A stretch of DNA of 64,000 bases from Moorella glycerini (GTDB lineage Bacteria; Bacillota; DSM-521; Neomoorellales; Neomoorellaceae): positions 558,001 to 622,000 of the forward strand of contig NZ_CP046244.1 in the NCBI RefSeq assembly GCF_009735625.1. Direction: 5' to 3'. The notes under the pieces are model-generated. The model was not told the origin of the DNA. It ran no database searches and saw only the letters and a program-made list of their open reading frames with translations. Positions 34,068 through 46,189 of the stretch are shown here, one piece after another (positions within the stretch are counted from its first letter, which is position 1; every line of letters begins with the position of its first letter). The translations under genes and the position numbers were made by a program.

Positions 34068-34158
34068 GGCTGCTCTCCTTCCTCCGAATTACCCAAACTT
34101 TTGGCAGGCCTCTTACTCCAACTCCTAAAAACATTTCCCCGCTTTCCATGGACTATCG

Positions 34159-34875
34159 TCAGCCGCCATGGGAGACAGGGCCGCAAATATTAACCGCAGC
34201 TAAATTACCATCCAGGCAAAAATCTACCAATTCCGCCATGGTATTTACGACGGCGTCCGGCCGGACGGCCAGGAGTCGTTCCCGGGGAATCTTGCTCCAG
34301 GTGGCAGCCACACTGGTAACTCCAGCCGCCCTGGCCGCCAGGATGTCGTGGGGGCTGTCGCCGATCATGGCTACTTCAGCCGGGGCAAGCTCTAAAAGCT
34401 CGACGCCGCGCCGGACCGGCTCCGGGCCTGGCTTGTGGCTGCGCACGTCTTCCATGGTAACCACCACCGGGAAGAAATCTTCCAGGTCGAAAAGGCGCAG
34501 GCCATAGAGGGTGGTATCCCGCACGCGGGAAGTAACTATACCAAGCTTGATACCTGCTGCCCGGAGCTGTTCCAGGCCTTCCCGCACCCCCGGGCAGGGC
34601 TGCACCAGGTTATCGAAATGTTCCTCGCTAAAGCGGCGGTAAACGGGAAGCATCTCTTCTACCAGATCGGGTTTACCGGGTACAAAGGCTGCCAGGCCGT
34701 CCCGCAGGGGGATGCCAAAATAAGGGTAAATTTCTTCCGGGGCTACCATCCGGCCCAGGTATGGCGCCAGGGTATGCTGGAAGGACTTGATCACCAGCTC
34801 GGAGGTATCCACCAGGGTGCCGTCAAAATCAAACAATACGCCGGAAAGCAAAGCTACATCCCCCTTTTTCCCCAT
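34159..34875 (-). CDS. HAD-family phosphatase, PpaX/Gph-like
   Basis: 238-aa HAD hydrolase. Motif I is VLFDFDGTLVDTSELV near 13-28, motif II VTSR, motif III SHKPGPEP, motif IV MIGDSPHDILAA. A C1 cap follows motif I. The family includes pyrophosphatase PpaX and phosphoglycolate phosphatase. The ATG at 34875 has only a weak site (AGGGT); a TTG eight codons in, after AAAGGGGG, is an alternative start. Not evidently related to the purine genes. Confidence 0.85.
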   Translation of the reverse strand: MGKKGDVALLSGVLFDFDGTLVDTSELVIKSFQHTLAPYLGRMVAPEEIYPYFGIPLRDGLAAFVPGKPDLVEEMLPVYRRFSEEHFDNLVQPCPGVREGLEQLRAAGIKLGIVTSRVRDTTLYGLRLFDLEDFFPVVVTMEDVRSHKPGPEPVRRGVELLELAPAEVAMIGDSPHDILAARAAGVTSVAATWSKIPRERLLAVRPDAVVNTMAELVDFCLDGNLAAVNICGPVSHGG

Positions 34876-34980
34876 ACCCTGTCCGACTATCCAATACCCA
34901 CCTTCGCTTCCAGCCGGCTAATACGGCTCCCCCTACCTTCCTGCTGACCAGGATATATTTGCTGTCATTGTGGCTAAAAT

Positions 34981-36411
34981 CTACAGCCGTTCCTTCAGCA
35001 GCCGGTTCACCAGGCCGGGGTTGGCCTTGCCTTTGGTGACCTTCATCACCTGGCCCACCAGGAAGCCCAGGGCCTTGTCTTTGCCGTTGCGGTAATCCTC
35101 AACCACGCCCGGATTGGCGGCCAGGACTTCCTCGACGATTTGCGCCAGGGCGGCCGCATCGCTGATCTGGACCAGGCCCTTCTCCTGGACCACCTGGCGC
35201 GCCCCTTTACCGGTGGCAAACATCTCTTCCAGGACCTGCTTGGCTATCTTGCCGCTGATGGTCCCTTCCTTTTGCAGCTGCAGCAGGGCCGCCATTTCTT
35301 CCGGTGGTACGGGAGATTGCCGTGGTTCCAGGTTGCCGGCATTTAAAAGGCGCAAGAAATCGCCCATGATCCAGTTGCTGACGGTCTTAGCGTCGGGATA
35401 TAGGGCCACCACCCGGTCAAAATAATCGGCGAGATCCCGGGAGCTGGTAATCACCCCGGCATCGTAGGCCGGCAGGCCATAATCGTCAATCAAGCGCCGG
35501 CAACGGGCGTCGGGCAGCTCCGGCAGTTCCCGGCGCACCCGCTCGATCCAGGCGGCGTCAATCTCTAAGGGCACCAGGTCGGGGTCGGGGAAATAGCGGT
35601 AATCCTGGGCCTCTTCCTTGGTGCGCATGACATACGTCACGCCGCGATTCTCATCCCAGGCCATGGTCGCCTGCTCCACCCGGCCACCGCCTTCCAGGAT
35701 GGCAACCTGGCGCTCAATCTCATACTCCAGGGCCCGCTGCAGGGAGCGGAAGGAGTTCAGATTCTTCACTTCCGTCTTGGTACCAAAGGCCTGGCTGCCC
35801 CGGGGCCGTACCGACACATTGGCATCACAGCGTAACGACCCTTCCTCCATCTTGCAGTCGGACACGTCCAGGTACTGGAGGATGGCCCGCAATTTTTCCA
35901 TGTAGGCCCGGGCTTCGGCCGGCGAGCGCAGGTCCGGCTCGGAGACGATCTCCAGCAGGGGTACCCCCGTCCGGTTGTAGTCCACCAGGGAGTAGCCGCC
36001 GTCGGGGCCGTCGACGTGGATCAGCTTGCCGGCGTCTTCTTCCATATGCACCCTGGTGATGCCGATGACCCGTTCTTCGCCGTCAACGGTTATCTTTAAA
36101 TGGCCCCCCCTGGCCAGGGGCAGGTCGTACTGGGATATCTGGTAGTTTTTGGGCAGATCCGGGTAATAGTAATTCTTGCGGTCAAACTTGCAGAATGGCG
36201 CCACCTGGCAGTTTAACGCCAGGGCCGTCTTCAGGCCGAACTCCACCACCTGCCGATTAATGACCGGCAGCACCCCGGGCAGCCCCAGGCAGACGGGGCA
36301 GACATGGGTGTTGGGTTCACCGCCAAAGGCCGTGGTACAGCCGCAGAAAGCCTTGGCATTGGTTTTCAGCTCCACATGGACTTCCAGGCCGATTACTGCT
36401 TCGTATTCCAC
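34981..36411 (-). CDS. gatB: Aspartyl/glutamyl-tRNA amidotransferase subunit B
   Basis: Subunit B of the amidotransferase that converts Glu-tRNA(Gln)/Asp-tRNA(Asn) to the amide forms. The GatB signature is present ([17 protein letters not shown]), with CxC...CPVC zinc ligands near the front and the YqeY-like tail ([13 protein letters not shown]). I chose GTG at 36409-36411, eleven bases after GGGAG, giving the normal 476 aa; the frame is open to 36465 but that would overlap gatA heavily. The start overlaps the gatA stop by design (translational coupling). Confidence 0.95.
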   Translation of the reverse strand: MEYEAVIGLEVHVELKTNAKAFCGCTTAFGGEPNTHVCPVCLGLPGVLPVINRQVVEFGLKTALALNCQVAPFCKFDRKNYYYPDLPKNYQISQYDLPLARGGHLKITVDGEERVIGITRVHMEEDAGKLIHVDGPDGGYSLVDYNRTGVPLLEIVSEPDLRSPAEARAYMEKLRAILQYLDVSDCKMEEGSLRCDANVSVRPRGSQAFGTKTEVKNLNSFRSLQRALEYEIERQVAILEGGGRVEQATMAWDENRGVTYVMRTKEEAQDYRYFPDPDLVPLEIDAAWIERVRRELPELPDARCRRLIDDYGLPAYDAGVITSSRDLADYFDRVVALYPDAKTVSNWIMGDFLRLLNAGNLEPRQSPVPPEEMAALLQLQKEGTISGKIAKQVLEEMFATGKGARQVVQEKGLVQISDAAALAQIVEEVLAANPGVVEDYRNGKDKALGFLVGQVMKVTKGKANPGLVNRLLKERL

Positions 36412-36412
36412 T

Positions 36413-37876
36413 TCAAGCCACTCCCAGCTCCGGCCGCCGCCGGTGGTATTCGGTTGTTTGTTCAAAGGCGTAGGCTACCCGCAGCAGGGTTGCCTCATCA
36501 AAGGCTTTACCAATTAACTGCAGGCCAACGGGCAGGCCCTGGCTAAACCCGCAGGGCAGGGAGAGGGCCGGCAGCCCGGCCATGTTGATGGGGATGGTGC
36601 ACAGGTCGGACAGGTACATGGCCAGGGGGTCCCCCGCCTTTTCTCCCAGGCGAAAGGCCACCGTCGGCGCAGTCGGCGTCGCCAGGAGGTCATATTTAGC
36701 AAAGGCGGCTTCAAAGTCCCGGCGGATCAGGGTCCTGACCTTCAGGGCTTTGAGGTAATAAGCGTCGTAGTAGCCCGAACTCAGGGCGTAGGTGCCCAGC
36801 ATAATACGCCGCTTTACCTCCGGCCCAAAGCCCTGGCTCCTGGTATTCATATACATTGCAATGATGTCCTTGCCCGGCACCCTGAGACCGTAACCGACGC
36901 CGTCATAACGGGCCAGGTTGGAGGAAGCCTCCGCCGGGGCCACCAGGTAGTAGGCCGGCAGGGCGTATTCCGTATGGGGCAGGGAAGTTTCTTCGCAAAC
37001 GGCCCCCATTTCCTCCAGCCTGGCAATGGCCCGGCGGACAACCGTCTCTACCTCCGGTTCCATGCCGGCGCCAAAATACTCCCGCGGTACACCTATTTTT
37101 AAACCTTTAATTTCAGGTCGCAGGGCCGCCCGGTAATCAGGTACCGGCAGGTCGGCCGAGGTGGAATCAGATGGATCATGACCGGCAATAACCCCCAGGA
37201 CCAGGGCGCAGTCGGTGACATCCCGGGTAATGGGGCCGATCTGGTCCAGGGATGAGGCAAAGGCCACCAGGCCATAGCGTGACACCCGTCCATAGGTCGG
37301 CTTCATACCGACGACGCCGCAGAAGGAGGCCGGCTGGCGGATGGAGCCGCCGGTATCGGACCCCAGGGCATAACAGGCTTCCCCGGCGGCCACGGCCGCT
37401 ACCGAACCGCCGCTGGACCCGCCCGGTACCCGCTCCAGGTCCCAGGGATTACGGGTCGGGAAAAAACCGGAGTTTTCCGTCGAGGAGCCCATGGCAAATT
37501 CGTCCATGTTGAGTTTGCCCAGCATTACCGCCCCGGCCGCTTTAAGGCGCCGGACCACGGTAGCGTCATAGGGCGGCACCCAGCCGGCCAGCATCCGTGA
37601 AGCGCAGGTTGTCCGTATCCCTTCCGTGCAGAGGTTGTCCTTCAGGGCCATGGGCACGCCGGCCAGGGGCCCCGGTTTCTCCCCCCGGGCGCGGGCCGCA
37701 TCAATGGCTTTAGCCTGCTCAAAAGCCTGTTCGGCCGTCCGGGTTAGATAAGCCTGCACCCGGCCGTCTACGGCCTCGATGCGGTCGATAATGGCTTCGG
37801 TAACCTCTACCGCGCTGACCTCGCGGCGCTGTAAAAGATCGCCCAGTTCGTGGGCGGTTAAATAGTGTAAATCCAT
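36413..37876 (-). CDS. gatA: Aspartyl/glutamyl-tRNA amidotransferase subunit A
   Basis: Amidase-signature subunit (487 aa) that releases ammonia from glutamine. The Ser-cisSer-Lys triad is visible: Lys in ALKDNLC near 79, and the Ser-rich loop [14 protein letters not shown] near 154, with [16 protein letters not shown]. Full length for GatA. It follows gatC by 17 bases and is coupled to gatB. Confidence 0.97.
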   Translation of the reverse strand: MDLHYLTAHELGDLLQRREVSAVEVTEAIIDRIEAVDGRVQAYLTRTAEQAFEQAKAIDAARARGEKPGPLAGVPMALKDNLCTEGIRTTCASRMLAGWVPPYDATVVRRLKAAGAVMLGKLNMDEFAMGSSTENSGFFPTRNPWDLERVPGGSSGGSVAAVAAGEACYALGSDTGGSIRQPASFCGVVGMKPTYGRVSRYGLVAFASSLDQIGPITRDVTDCALVLGVIAGHDPSDSTSADLPVPDYRAALRPEIKGLKIGVPREYFGAGMEPEVETVVRRAIARLEEMGAVCEETSLPHTEYALPAYYLVAPAEASSNLARYDGVGYGLRVPGKDIIAMYMNTRSQGFGPEVKRRIMLGTYALSSGYYDAYYLKALKVRTLIRRDFEAAFAKYDLLATPTAPTVAFRLGEKAGDPLAMYLSDLCTIPINMAGLPALSLPCGFSQGLPVGLQLIGKAFDEATLLRVAYAFEQTTEYHRRRPELGVA

Positions 37877-37893
37877 CTCCCTAACCTCCCGGC

Positions 37894-38178
37894 CTAAACT
37901 ACCCGCGGTACTTTAAATTGCCCTTCACTGGCTGCCGGTGCCCCGGCCAGGGCTCTCTCCCGGGGTAGCCCGGGCCGCGCTACATCATCGCGGAATACAT
38001 TGCGTAAGGGTAGAACATGGGCCGTGGGCTCCACGTCCGTGGTGTCCAGGGCGTTCAATTTATCCATATATTCCAGGATGGCATTTAGCTGCTCGGTGTA
38101 GGCTACCTTCTCCTCAGGAGATAGCTTCAGGCGGGCCAGCAAAGCTACGTGCTCGACCTCAGCAGTGCTAATGGGCAT
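37894..38178 (-). CDS. gatC: Aspartyl/glutamyl-tRNA amidotransferase subunit C
   Basis: 94-aa stabilising subunit wrapped round GatA. Typical text: [43 protein letters not shown]. First of gatCAB in the order C, A, B, with ATG at 38178. Confidence 0.95.
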   Translation of the reverse strand: MPISTAEVEHVALLARLKLSPEEKVAYTEQLNAILEYMDKLNALDTTDVEPTAHVLPLRNVFRDDVARPGLPRERALAGAPAASEGQFKVPRVV

Positions 38179-38244
38179 ACTTTAACCCACCTTTCCGGTG
38201 TACTTCTGCCTAATTATAGCAAAAGGGTTGGCTACCGGCAACGT

Positions 38245-38403
38245 TTACCGGGGTAACTCATATAAATCTTCTCGCCGCCAGCTCCGTTTTCCTTCAACCG
38301 GGCCCTGTTTGATTCGTATCTGGATAAATCTTTTCTCTTCAACCCAGGCCCTGGTATCCCTTGGTTCACCTTGATGAGTATTGCCTGGTTTTTCAAGTAT
38401 CAT
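38245..38403 (-). CDS. Small hydrophilic protein (52 aa), unknown
   Basis: Short ORF starting MILEKPGNTHQGEP and ending REDLYELPR, charged throughout, no membrane segment or known motif. ATG at 38401-38403 follows GGGG at a workable distance. It fills most of the otherwise empty 249-base gap between the small membrane protein and gatC, on the same strand as its neighbours. It may be a real small gene but the evidence is only frame, start site and position. Confidence 0.45.
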   Translation of the reverse strand: MILEKPGNTHQGEPRDTRAWVEEKRFIQIRIKQGPVEGKRSWRREDLYELPR

Positions 38404-38427
38404 TAGTTGTATCCCCTGCCCCCTTAC

Positions 38428-38625
38428 CTAACGCCAGGTGAAGTGGGCGCCCCCGAAAAGGATGCCGGCAATAAGCAACAGGCGCAGGGCTTGCCAGAAG
38501 GTAATCCTTTTCAAGTTAAATACTTCGGGCATGGTGATGTTCCAGAGCCACTGGAACAAGCCGGTTACGGCGAAAAACAGGGCCACCAGGAAAGGTAATA
38601 CGGCAAAAATCCTTACCGGTAACAT
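38428..38625 (-). CDS. Small membrane protein (65 aa)
   Basis: Two hydrophobic stretches (IFAVLPFLVALFFAVTGLF and WQALRLLLIAGILFGGAHF) separated by a short polar segment. Resembles small uncharacterised Firmicute membrane proteins with an ITFWQAL...ILFGG pattern. ATG at 38623-38625 follows GGGGG; a TTG five codons earlier is also open. Co-directional with ligA, 30 bases after it. Confidence 0.75.
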   Translation of the reverse strand: MLPVRIFAVLPFLVALFFAVTGLFQWLWNITMPEVFNLKRITFWQALRLLLIAGILFGGAHFTWR

Positions 38626-38655
38626 TTTATCAACCCCCAATCTTTAGGCCAATCG

Positions 38656-40668
<2,013 letters not shown>

Positions 40669-40728
40669 TTATACGAAAATCGCCAGGCTGATATTCATGC
40701 CCCCTGGCAACAGGAGACCCACAGGGTT

Positions 40729-42915
40729 CTACACCTTCCTAACGGGAGCGTACCGGACCATAAGTTGCTTGATCCCTCTTTCGGGGAAGGCCACGCTGAT
40801 AACAGTATCCTCACCTTCGCCACTGATTTTTACAACAACCCCGAGACCAAAACTATTATGCTGGACTTTATCCCCCAGTTGCCAGTCAAACTGGACCCCG
40901 CGAGCTATCCCGGCCCCGGGCCGGCCCTGCTGGCGGCCGGTGATACCGCCCCCGGAAGCTGGGAGGCCGGCCTGTCCATCCCGGGCGATTAAATCAGGCG
41001 GTATTTCCGCCAGGAAACGGGAAGGAGGGTTGCTCATGGTATTGCCGTAAAGGTTGCGGGTCCAGGCATGGGTAAGGTAGAGGACTTCCTTCGCCCTGGT
41101 CATGCCCACATAGCAGAGGCGGCGTTCTTCTTCCATCTCCTCCGGGTCCTCCAGGGAGCGAAAATGGGGGAAGACCCCTTCTTCCAGGCCCGCCAGGAAG
41201 ACCACCGGGAACTCCAGGCCCTTGGCCGTATGCATGGTCATAAAGACCACGGCGTTACCGCCGCTGTAGGTATCGCTTTCAGCCACCAGGGCCACCTGGG
41301 CCAGGAAATCGGCCAGCTCAGGCTTCTCACTACCCTGGTCATAATTCCTGGTAACCGTCAGGAACTCCTTTAAGTTTTCCAGCCGCGCCTGGGCTTCCGG
41401 CGTTTTTTCCGCTTCTAACTCGGCCTGGTAACCGGTTTCCCGTAAAATGGCGGTCACCATGGCCGTTATTGTTAAGTTTTCCTGCTGTTGCCGCAGGTTA
41501 TCCAGGAGGGTTATCATTTCCTGCAAGGCCTGACGGCCCTTAGCAGGTATGCCGGGGATGCACTCCACCTGTTGCAGGGCCCGGTAAAGGCTAAAGCCCC
41601 TGCTGGCAGCGAAAGCCTCCAGCCGGGCCAGGGAGGTTTCGCCGATGCCCCGCCGCGGGACATTGATAATCCTCAAGAGGCTCGTGGCATCATGGGGGTT
41701 GGCTATCACCCTTAAGTAGGCCAGGATGTCCTTGATCTCTTTCCGCTGGTAGAATTTCAGGCCGCCGACGATTTCATAGGGAATACCCGCCTGGAGAAAG
41801 GCCTCTTCTAAAGCCCGCGACTGGGCATGGGTACGGTAGAGGACGGCAAAATCGCTGAAGGGCCGGCTTTCCTGGCTGTGGCGGCGGTAAATTTCAGCAG
41901 CAATATAATTACCTTCGTCGCGTTCATCGCCGGCGCTGTAGAGGTGCAGCAGTTCCCCTTCCCGCCGCCGCGTCCAGAGGCGCTTGTCCTTGCGGCCCAC
42001 ATTATGCTGGATAACGGCATTGGCCGCCTTGAGGATGGGCTGGGTGGAGCGGTAATTCTCTTCCAGGAGGATTACCCGGGCATTGGGAAAATCCTCTTCA
42101 AAGGCCAGGATATTGCCGATGTCGGCCCCGCGCCAGCCGTAAATGCCCTGGTCCGGGTCGCCGACAACGCAGAGGTTTTTACCATTGCCGGCCAGCAGGC
42201 GCACCAGGACATACTGGGCATGGTTGGTGTCCTGGTACTCGTCCACCAGGATATGCTGCCAGCGCTGCTGGTAGTAGCGTAAAATCAGGGGGTTATGCTG
42301 CCACAGGGCCACCGTCTGCATGATGAGGTCATCAAAATCCATGGCATTAGCGGCTTTAAGCCTCTCCTGGTAGCGGCGGTAGATAGTGCCCTGCTGCTGT
42401 TCTTTTACAGTTGCGCTCCAGCCGAGGTATTGTTCGGGTGCCTGCAAGGAGTTTTTAGCATTGCTGATAACATGGGCTACCGAGCGGGGCGGGAACTTTT
42501 TCTCATCCAGGTTTAATTCCTTTAAAACCTCGCGAATGACAGCCTGCTGGTCGTCGGTGTCGTAGATGGTGAAATTGGGCCGGTAACCCAGCAGGTGGGC
42601 ATCGCGCCTTAAAATGCGAACACAGGCCGAGTGGAAGGTGCTGACCTGGAGGCCCCGGGCCGCGTTACCCACCAACCCCTCCAGGCGTTCCTTCATTTCC
42701 TGGGCCGCTTTATTGGTAAAGGTCACCGCCAGGATATTTTCCGGAGCCACCCCTTCCTGGATCAGGGAGGCCACCCGGTAGGTCAAAACCCTGGTTTTGC
42801 CGCTCCCGGCACCGGCCAGGACCAGGAGGGGCGCACCGCGATGGCTGACAGCTTCTTGCTGGGGCTTGTTAAGTAAAGTCATAAAGTCTACCAAGATCTT
42901 CACACTCCCAAACAT
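40729..42915 (-). CDS. pcrA: UvrD/PcrA-type DNA helicase
   Basis: Superfamily 1 3'-5' helicase of about 728 aa. Walker A AGAGSGKTRVLTYR, DEYQDTN (motif II), GDPDQGIYGWRGA (motif III) and VVFMTMHTAKGLEFPVVFLAG (motif V) are all present; the C-terminal linker and Tudor-like tail (GDKVQHNSFGLGVVVKI) is PcrA-like. The start may be the ATG eleven codons in (42882), where the conserved MTLLNKPQQEAV begins; neither start has a strong ribosome site. Confidence 0.96.
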   Translation of the reverse strand: MFGSVKILVDFMTLLNKPQQEAVSHRGAPLLVLAGAGSGKTRVLTYRVASLIQEGVAPENILAVTFTNKAAQEMKERLEGLVGNAARGLQVSTFHSACVRILRRDAHLLGYRPNFTIYDTDDQQAVIREVLKELNLDEKKFPPRSVAHVISNAKNSLQAPEQYLGWSATVKEQQQGTIYRRYQERLKAANAMDFDDLIMQTVALWQHNPLILRYYQQRWQHILVDEYQDTNHAQYVLVRLLAGNGKNLCVVGDPDQGIYGWRGADIGNILAFEEDFPNARVILLEENYRSTQPILKAANAVIQHNVGRKDKRLWTRRREGELLHLYSAGDERDEGNYIAAEIYRRHSQESRPFSDFAVLYRTHAQSRALEEAFLQAGIPYEIVGGLKFYQRKEIKDILAYLRVIANPHDATSLLRIINVPRRGIGETSLARLEAFAASRGFSLYRALQQVECIPGIPAKGRQALQEMITLLDNLRQQQENLTITAMVTAILRETGYQAELEAEKTPEAQARLENLKEFLTVTRNYDQGSEKPELADFLAQVALVAESDTYSGGNAVVFMTMHTAKGLEFPVVFLAGLEEGVFPHFRSLEDPEEMEEERRLCYVGMTRAKEVLYLTHAWTRNLYGNTMSNPPSRFLAEIPPDLIARDGQAGLPASGGGITGRQQGRPGAGIARGVQFDWQLGDKVQHNSFGLGVVVKISGEGEDTVISVAFPERGIKQLMVRYAPVRKV

Positions 42916-43068
42916 TACTTATATTCGCCCCGATAGATAAAAAACCTGCTTATAGAAATTAACCGGGCACCAGCAAACGTTGCCGTTAAGAGCAAGAGGG
43001 GACGGTCATTCCCAACCGTGAGAAGGCTGCATATAATGCAAGAGATACAAAATTGTGAGGTGAACAAG

Positions 43069-43722
43069 GTGCTTTACAGGGATCCCCAAAAATTAGCTAC
43101 CCGCCTGCATCCTACCCGGGAAGATCCAATTACCATCGCCCTGGACGGACTGACAGGAGAACACCCGGATGGCGATGTGGCGGCAGTGTCCCCGCTTCTG
43201 CCGGAAACCGGCGCTACCCCGGGCATCCTGGCTATCGGCCGGCCTTACGGCGGCAACGATATTGCCAATCCCGGCGCGCCGGAGGGGAGTAACCCAGATT
43301 CTGCCACCGCAGCCGAGCCATCCCGGGATCAATCCCCGCCCCAAAGCCAGCCCCTGACCCTGGCCGCCCACAGCCAGGCCCTCTTCCGGGAAGCTATTTT
43401 AAACGGCAGCGTTAACCAGGTCCTGGCCGAGCTGCGGGTCTGGATCGAGAAAATCCGGGCTTTTTTGATGTATGCCGATACCGGTATCGAGACGGCCGGA
43501 AACATTGTTAACATCGCCAAAGGTACCCTGGAAAAAGAGCTGGGCCTGGCTCCAGCCGCCAGTACCACCAGCACCACTTCTATGCAGCTACCGGCTTCAT
43601 CCTTACAATTAGTGTGGAACCTCATTCGCACCCCGGAATTCCAGCAGTTTACCGGCCGGATGCTGGCCCAGGTCCTGAAAATGGGCCTCAACCCGCCCCC
43701 GCAAGGAGAAAGCTCTGGCTAG
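43069..43722 (+). CDS. Hypothetical protein with proline-rich linker
   Basis: 217 aa, not recognised. The first half is low in structure and rich in Pro, Gly and Asp; the second half (about residue 100 on) looks helical (LRVWIEKIRAFLMYADTGIETAGNIVNIAKGTLEKEL) and ends in another helix (LIRTPEFQQFTGRMLAQVLKMG). I set the start at the GTG 43069-43071, eight bases after GTGAGGTG; the frame is open to 43018. It is transcribed away from pcrA and closed by a hairpin that includes its stop codon. No function can be given. Confidence 0.7.
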   Translation: MLYRDPQKLATRLHPTREDPITIALDGLTGEHPDGDVAAVSPLLPETGATPGILAIGRPYGGNDIANPGAPEGSNPDSATAAEPSRDQSPPQSQPLTLAAHSQALFREAILNGSVNQVLAELRVWIEKIRAFLMYADTGIETAGNIVNIAKGTLEKELGLAPAASTTSTTSMQLPASSLQLVWNLIRTPEFQQFTGRMLAQVLKMGLNPPPQGESSG

Positions 43723-43735
43723 AGCCAGAGCTTTT
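43711..43735 (+). terminator. Rho-independent terminator overlapping a stop codon
   Basis: AGCTCTGGCT-AG-AGCCAGAGCT is a near-perfect 10-bp stem followed by TTTT; the TAG of the hypothetical gene lies in the loop. Confidence 0.9.
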
Positions 43736-43820
43736 CCCTTAACTCCTGGTATTCAACTTGAGCCAACCCGCTGTCTATATCCCACAGTCAAATCTTTGCT
43801 GCCCTGCCCTTATTGCCATC

Positions 43821-45044
43821 CTACCAGTTCAGCAGGCGCTTTTCTCCTTCCAGGGCGCGGATGCCTGTCACGTCCTGGGTAACCTCCACCACGCCCCGGT
43901 AGCGGCCCTCAGCGTCGCGCACGGCGAAATAACGAATATGGATGAAACGGCCGTTCATGGTCAGCCAGAATTCAGCCTCACTCCTGGTACCGTCCCGGAA
44001 TTCGGCCAGAATCTTCTCCACCACATGGACGCTGGCCGGGGGGTGGCAGTTTTGCACTTTACGGCCGATGATGGCCGGGCTGCGGGTAAAGATGCGGTGC
44101 TTACCGGCGGAATAATAGCGGACAAGGTCATTCTCATCAACAAAGGTGACATCTACAGGTAAATGGGTGAGGAGCAGGTCAACCTGCTCCGGGGTCAACC
44201 TGCCGGTAGCTAACTCCATTGCCCTTGCCGGGTCTTCTTTTTCCTGCCCTTCCGGGACAGCCCCGCCCGCCGGGCGCGGCCGCCACTCGTTCCCGGGAGA
44301 AACTAGGGCGTAACCTATTTCCTCTTCACCCCGGCGTACCTCAACCCAGTCGGAGGGCGTAAGTTTTTCCAGGGCCATGGGGAAGAGGATGTTTTCTTCC
44401 TTATTAATCATTTCCACTATAGCCGTGAGCAGTTCGTTTCCCTGGTTGATAACAGTAGCCAGATCATCTTCATCCACGGCACGGGTTACCTTTTTCAACA
44501 TATCCCGGATGTCGTCGTGGAGCTGCCACATGACCTTGGGCGGGCCGTATACTCCCCGCCGTTCCAGCAGCGGAAACAGCTGGTGCTCCTTGCGGAGGTA
44601 ATGCTTGTCGATTTCCGCCAGGCGGGCCAGGTCTTTTTTAATTTCTTCTTTCAGCTGCCGGAAAACTTCCCGGCCTTCCTTATCACCAGCCTTAATTTGC
44701 CCCAGCAGCTTCTTCAGGGCTTCAACCACGCCGCGGATGGCCTCGTTCTCCAGGCGGAAGGTATGGATGGGGTGGCCGGGCGGGGTGGGATCATGGTGTT
44801 GTTCGGCCAGGGATTCCTTAAACAGGGCGACGTGAACATCACATAAGCGCTTTATCTCCTCTTCCGGCATGCCCTCGGCAATGAGCTGGCTTTCCAGGGC
44901 CGCGATTTCACCCGGGCTGACGTTACGGATCAGCCGGGCAAAGCGTTGTTTCAGTTCTTCTAGGTCTTTACCGGCATGTAAATCCCGGATAATCCCCTTT
45001 AAAATTTCCTGGCGCTCTTCCCGGGCATCCAGCAGTTCACTCAT
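43821..45044 (-). CDS. DUF438 protein with hemerythrin-like and PAS domains
   Basis: 407 aa from the ATG at 45042-45044, which follows AGGAGGG; the open frame extends to 45125 without conserved sequence. Residues 1-75 are DUF438; about 85-240 form a hemerythrin-like four-helix domain with iron-ligand candidates (EHQLF context in HYLRKEHQLFPLLE, MINKEENILFP); about 300-405 a PAS domain (TFVDENDLVRYYSAGKHRIF ... RDAEGRYRGVVEVTQDVT). Such proteins occur in anaerobes and are thought to sense oxygen, redox state or NO. Stand-alone gene. Confidence 0.9.
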   Translation of the reverse strand: MSELLDAREERQEILKGIIRDLHAGKDLEELKQRFARLIRNVSPGEIAALESQLIAEGMPEEEIKRLCDVHVALFKESLAEQHHDPTPPGHPIHTFRLENEAIRGVVEALKKLLGQIKAGDKEGREVFRQLKEEIKKDLARLAEIDKHYLRKEHQLFPLLERRGVYGPPKVMWQLHDDIRDMLKKVTRAVDEDDLATVINQGNELLTAIVEMINKEENILFPMALEKLTPSDWVEVRRGEEEIGYALVSPGNEWRPRPAGGAVPEGQEKEDPARAMELATGRLTPEQVDLLLTHLPVDVTFVDENDLVRYYSAGKHRIFTRSPAIIGRKVQNCHPPASVHVVEKILAEFRDGTRSEAEFWLTMNGRFIHIRYFAVRDAEGRYRGVVEVTQDVTGIRALEGEKRLLNW

Positions 45045-45230
45045 AACTATTCCCTCCTGGCTTTTAGAATGGCTGTCCTTTACCAAACGAACGGTAACCC
45101 GGCACGTCTCTACCGCCGGGAGCACCGCCGGGCAGCCGGCGGTTAGTTAAAGATTTCCCTCTCCAACCGTCGTTATTCCTTCGGGCAACCTACCCGCCGT
45201 AAATTTACCCCCAGGCATTGTTCCTGTTTT

Positions 45231-45259
45231 TTGCTTACTTGCTTATTTAATGGTATAAT
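45231..45259 (+). promoter_or_regulatory. Sigma-70-type promoter of the cupin gene
   Basis: TTGCTT (45231-45236), 17-base spacer, TATAAT (45254-45259). Lies 55 bases before the cupin ATG. Confidence 0.8.
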
Positions 45260-45314
45260 AAACCAGGACAAACAAATATGCAAGCAAATTATCGAGATTA
45301 GGGGGAGCTTTAAA

Positions 45315-45659
45315 ATGGCGCACCATGAAGGCAACGGCGGGGGAAGCCTCATAGGCCGGGCGGTAGATTTAAGGGAATTGACGGGTTACCAGGAAGGAGC
45401 CGTCGTCAGCCGGACCATTATCGATAAAAAGACCGGTACGGTAACGTTATTCGCCTTCGCTGAAGGACAGGGCCTGAGTGAGCACACGGCGCCCTACGAC
45501 GCCCTGGTGCACGTACTGGAGGGTGAAGTGGAAATTACCATCGCCGGCAACCCCATACGGGTTAAAGAAGGGGAGGCCGTGATCATGCCCGCCCACCAGC
45601 CCCATGCCCTGCGGGCGCTAACAAACTTCAAGATGGTCCTGACCATGATCCGGTCCTGA
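45315..45659 (+). CDS. Small cupin protein
   Basis: 114-aa single-domain cupin: LSEHTAPYDALVHVLEGEVEI near 53 holds motif 1 and VIMPAHQPHAL near 90 motif 2, with His residues suitable for metal binding. The ATG at 45315 follows GGGGGAG; upstream codons to 45231 overlap the promoter and are not used. Single-gene unit, role unknown. Confidence 0.88.
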   Translation: MAHHEGNGGGSLIGRAVDLRELTGYQEGAVVSRTIIDKKTGTVTLFAFAEGQGLSEHTAPYDALVHVLEGEVEITIAGNPIRVKEGEAVIMPAHQPHALRALTNFKMVLTMIRS

Positions 45660-45662
45660 GTG

Positions 45663-45721
45663 AATCCTACAAAAAATTTCCCCATAATGACTACCGAAGT
45701 CAATATGGCGGCTCTCTGTGG
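45663..45721. repeat. Palindromic repeat, left copy flanking the toxin-antitoxin pair
   Basis: About 55 bases similar to 46645-46705 in the same orientation. It contains a hairpin (CCCCATAATGAC/GTCAATATGG) that is less perfect than the right copy. The TATAAT at 45722-45727, probable -10 of the next gene, abuts its end. Confidence 0.75.
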
Positions 45722-45766
45722 TATAATCCTCATATACCATCACTATCTATGAGGGTCGGAGCAAGG

Positions 45767-46189
45767 ATGCAGGAGAAAAAATTTTCATCAACCCTTAAAC
45801 CTATATTTGCCTCATTTCCGGATGTCATAGCCGTATATTTATTCGGCTCATATTTAAACGAGCCTGAGCGGGCGCGGGATGTGGACCTGGCACTTCTTCT
45901 CAAGAAACCGGTAAGCGGCATATCTTACCATTTTATGCATCTTTATTCAAAGCTGGGAGAAATTTTTTCGCCCCTTGAAGTGGACCTGCTCTTTTTAAAT
46001 TTTGCACCCGTACCTATAGCTTTTGAAGTGATTAATACCGGCGAGGTTATTTATTGTACTAATGAGGAGCGCCGGACAGACTTTGAATACGTTATTTCCG
46101 GTTTATATCTTGACTATAATTACCATCTACACCAGGGCAGGCGGGAATTATATGAAACAATAAGGGAGGCTTCATCCCTTGTTCAATGA
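45767..46189 (+). CDS. mntA: MntA-type nucleotidyltransferase antitoxin
   Basis: 140 aa minimal nucleotidyltransferase. The catalytic signature is FGSYLNEPERARDVDLAL (GS then D-x-D). In MntA/HepT modules this protein AMPylates and silences the HEPN toxin. The ATG at 45767 follows GGAG; an ATG at 45749 is an alternative. It overlaps the toxin gene by 11 bases. Confidence 0.9.
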   Translation: MQEKKFSSTLKPIFASFPDVIAVYLFGSYLNEPERARDVDLALLLKKPVSGISYHFMHLYSKLGEIFSPLEVDLLFLNFAPVPIAFEVINTGEVIYCTNEERRTDFEYVISGLYLDYNYHLHQGRRELYETIREASSLVQ

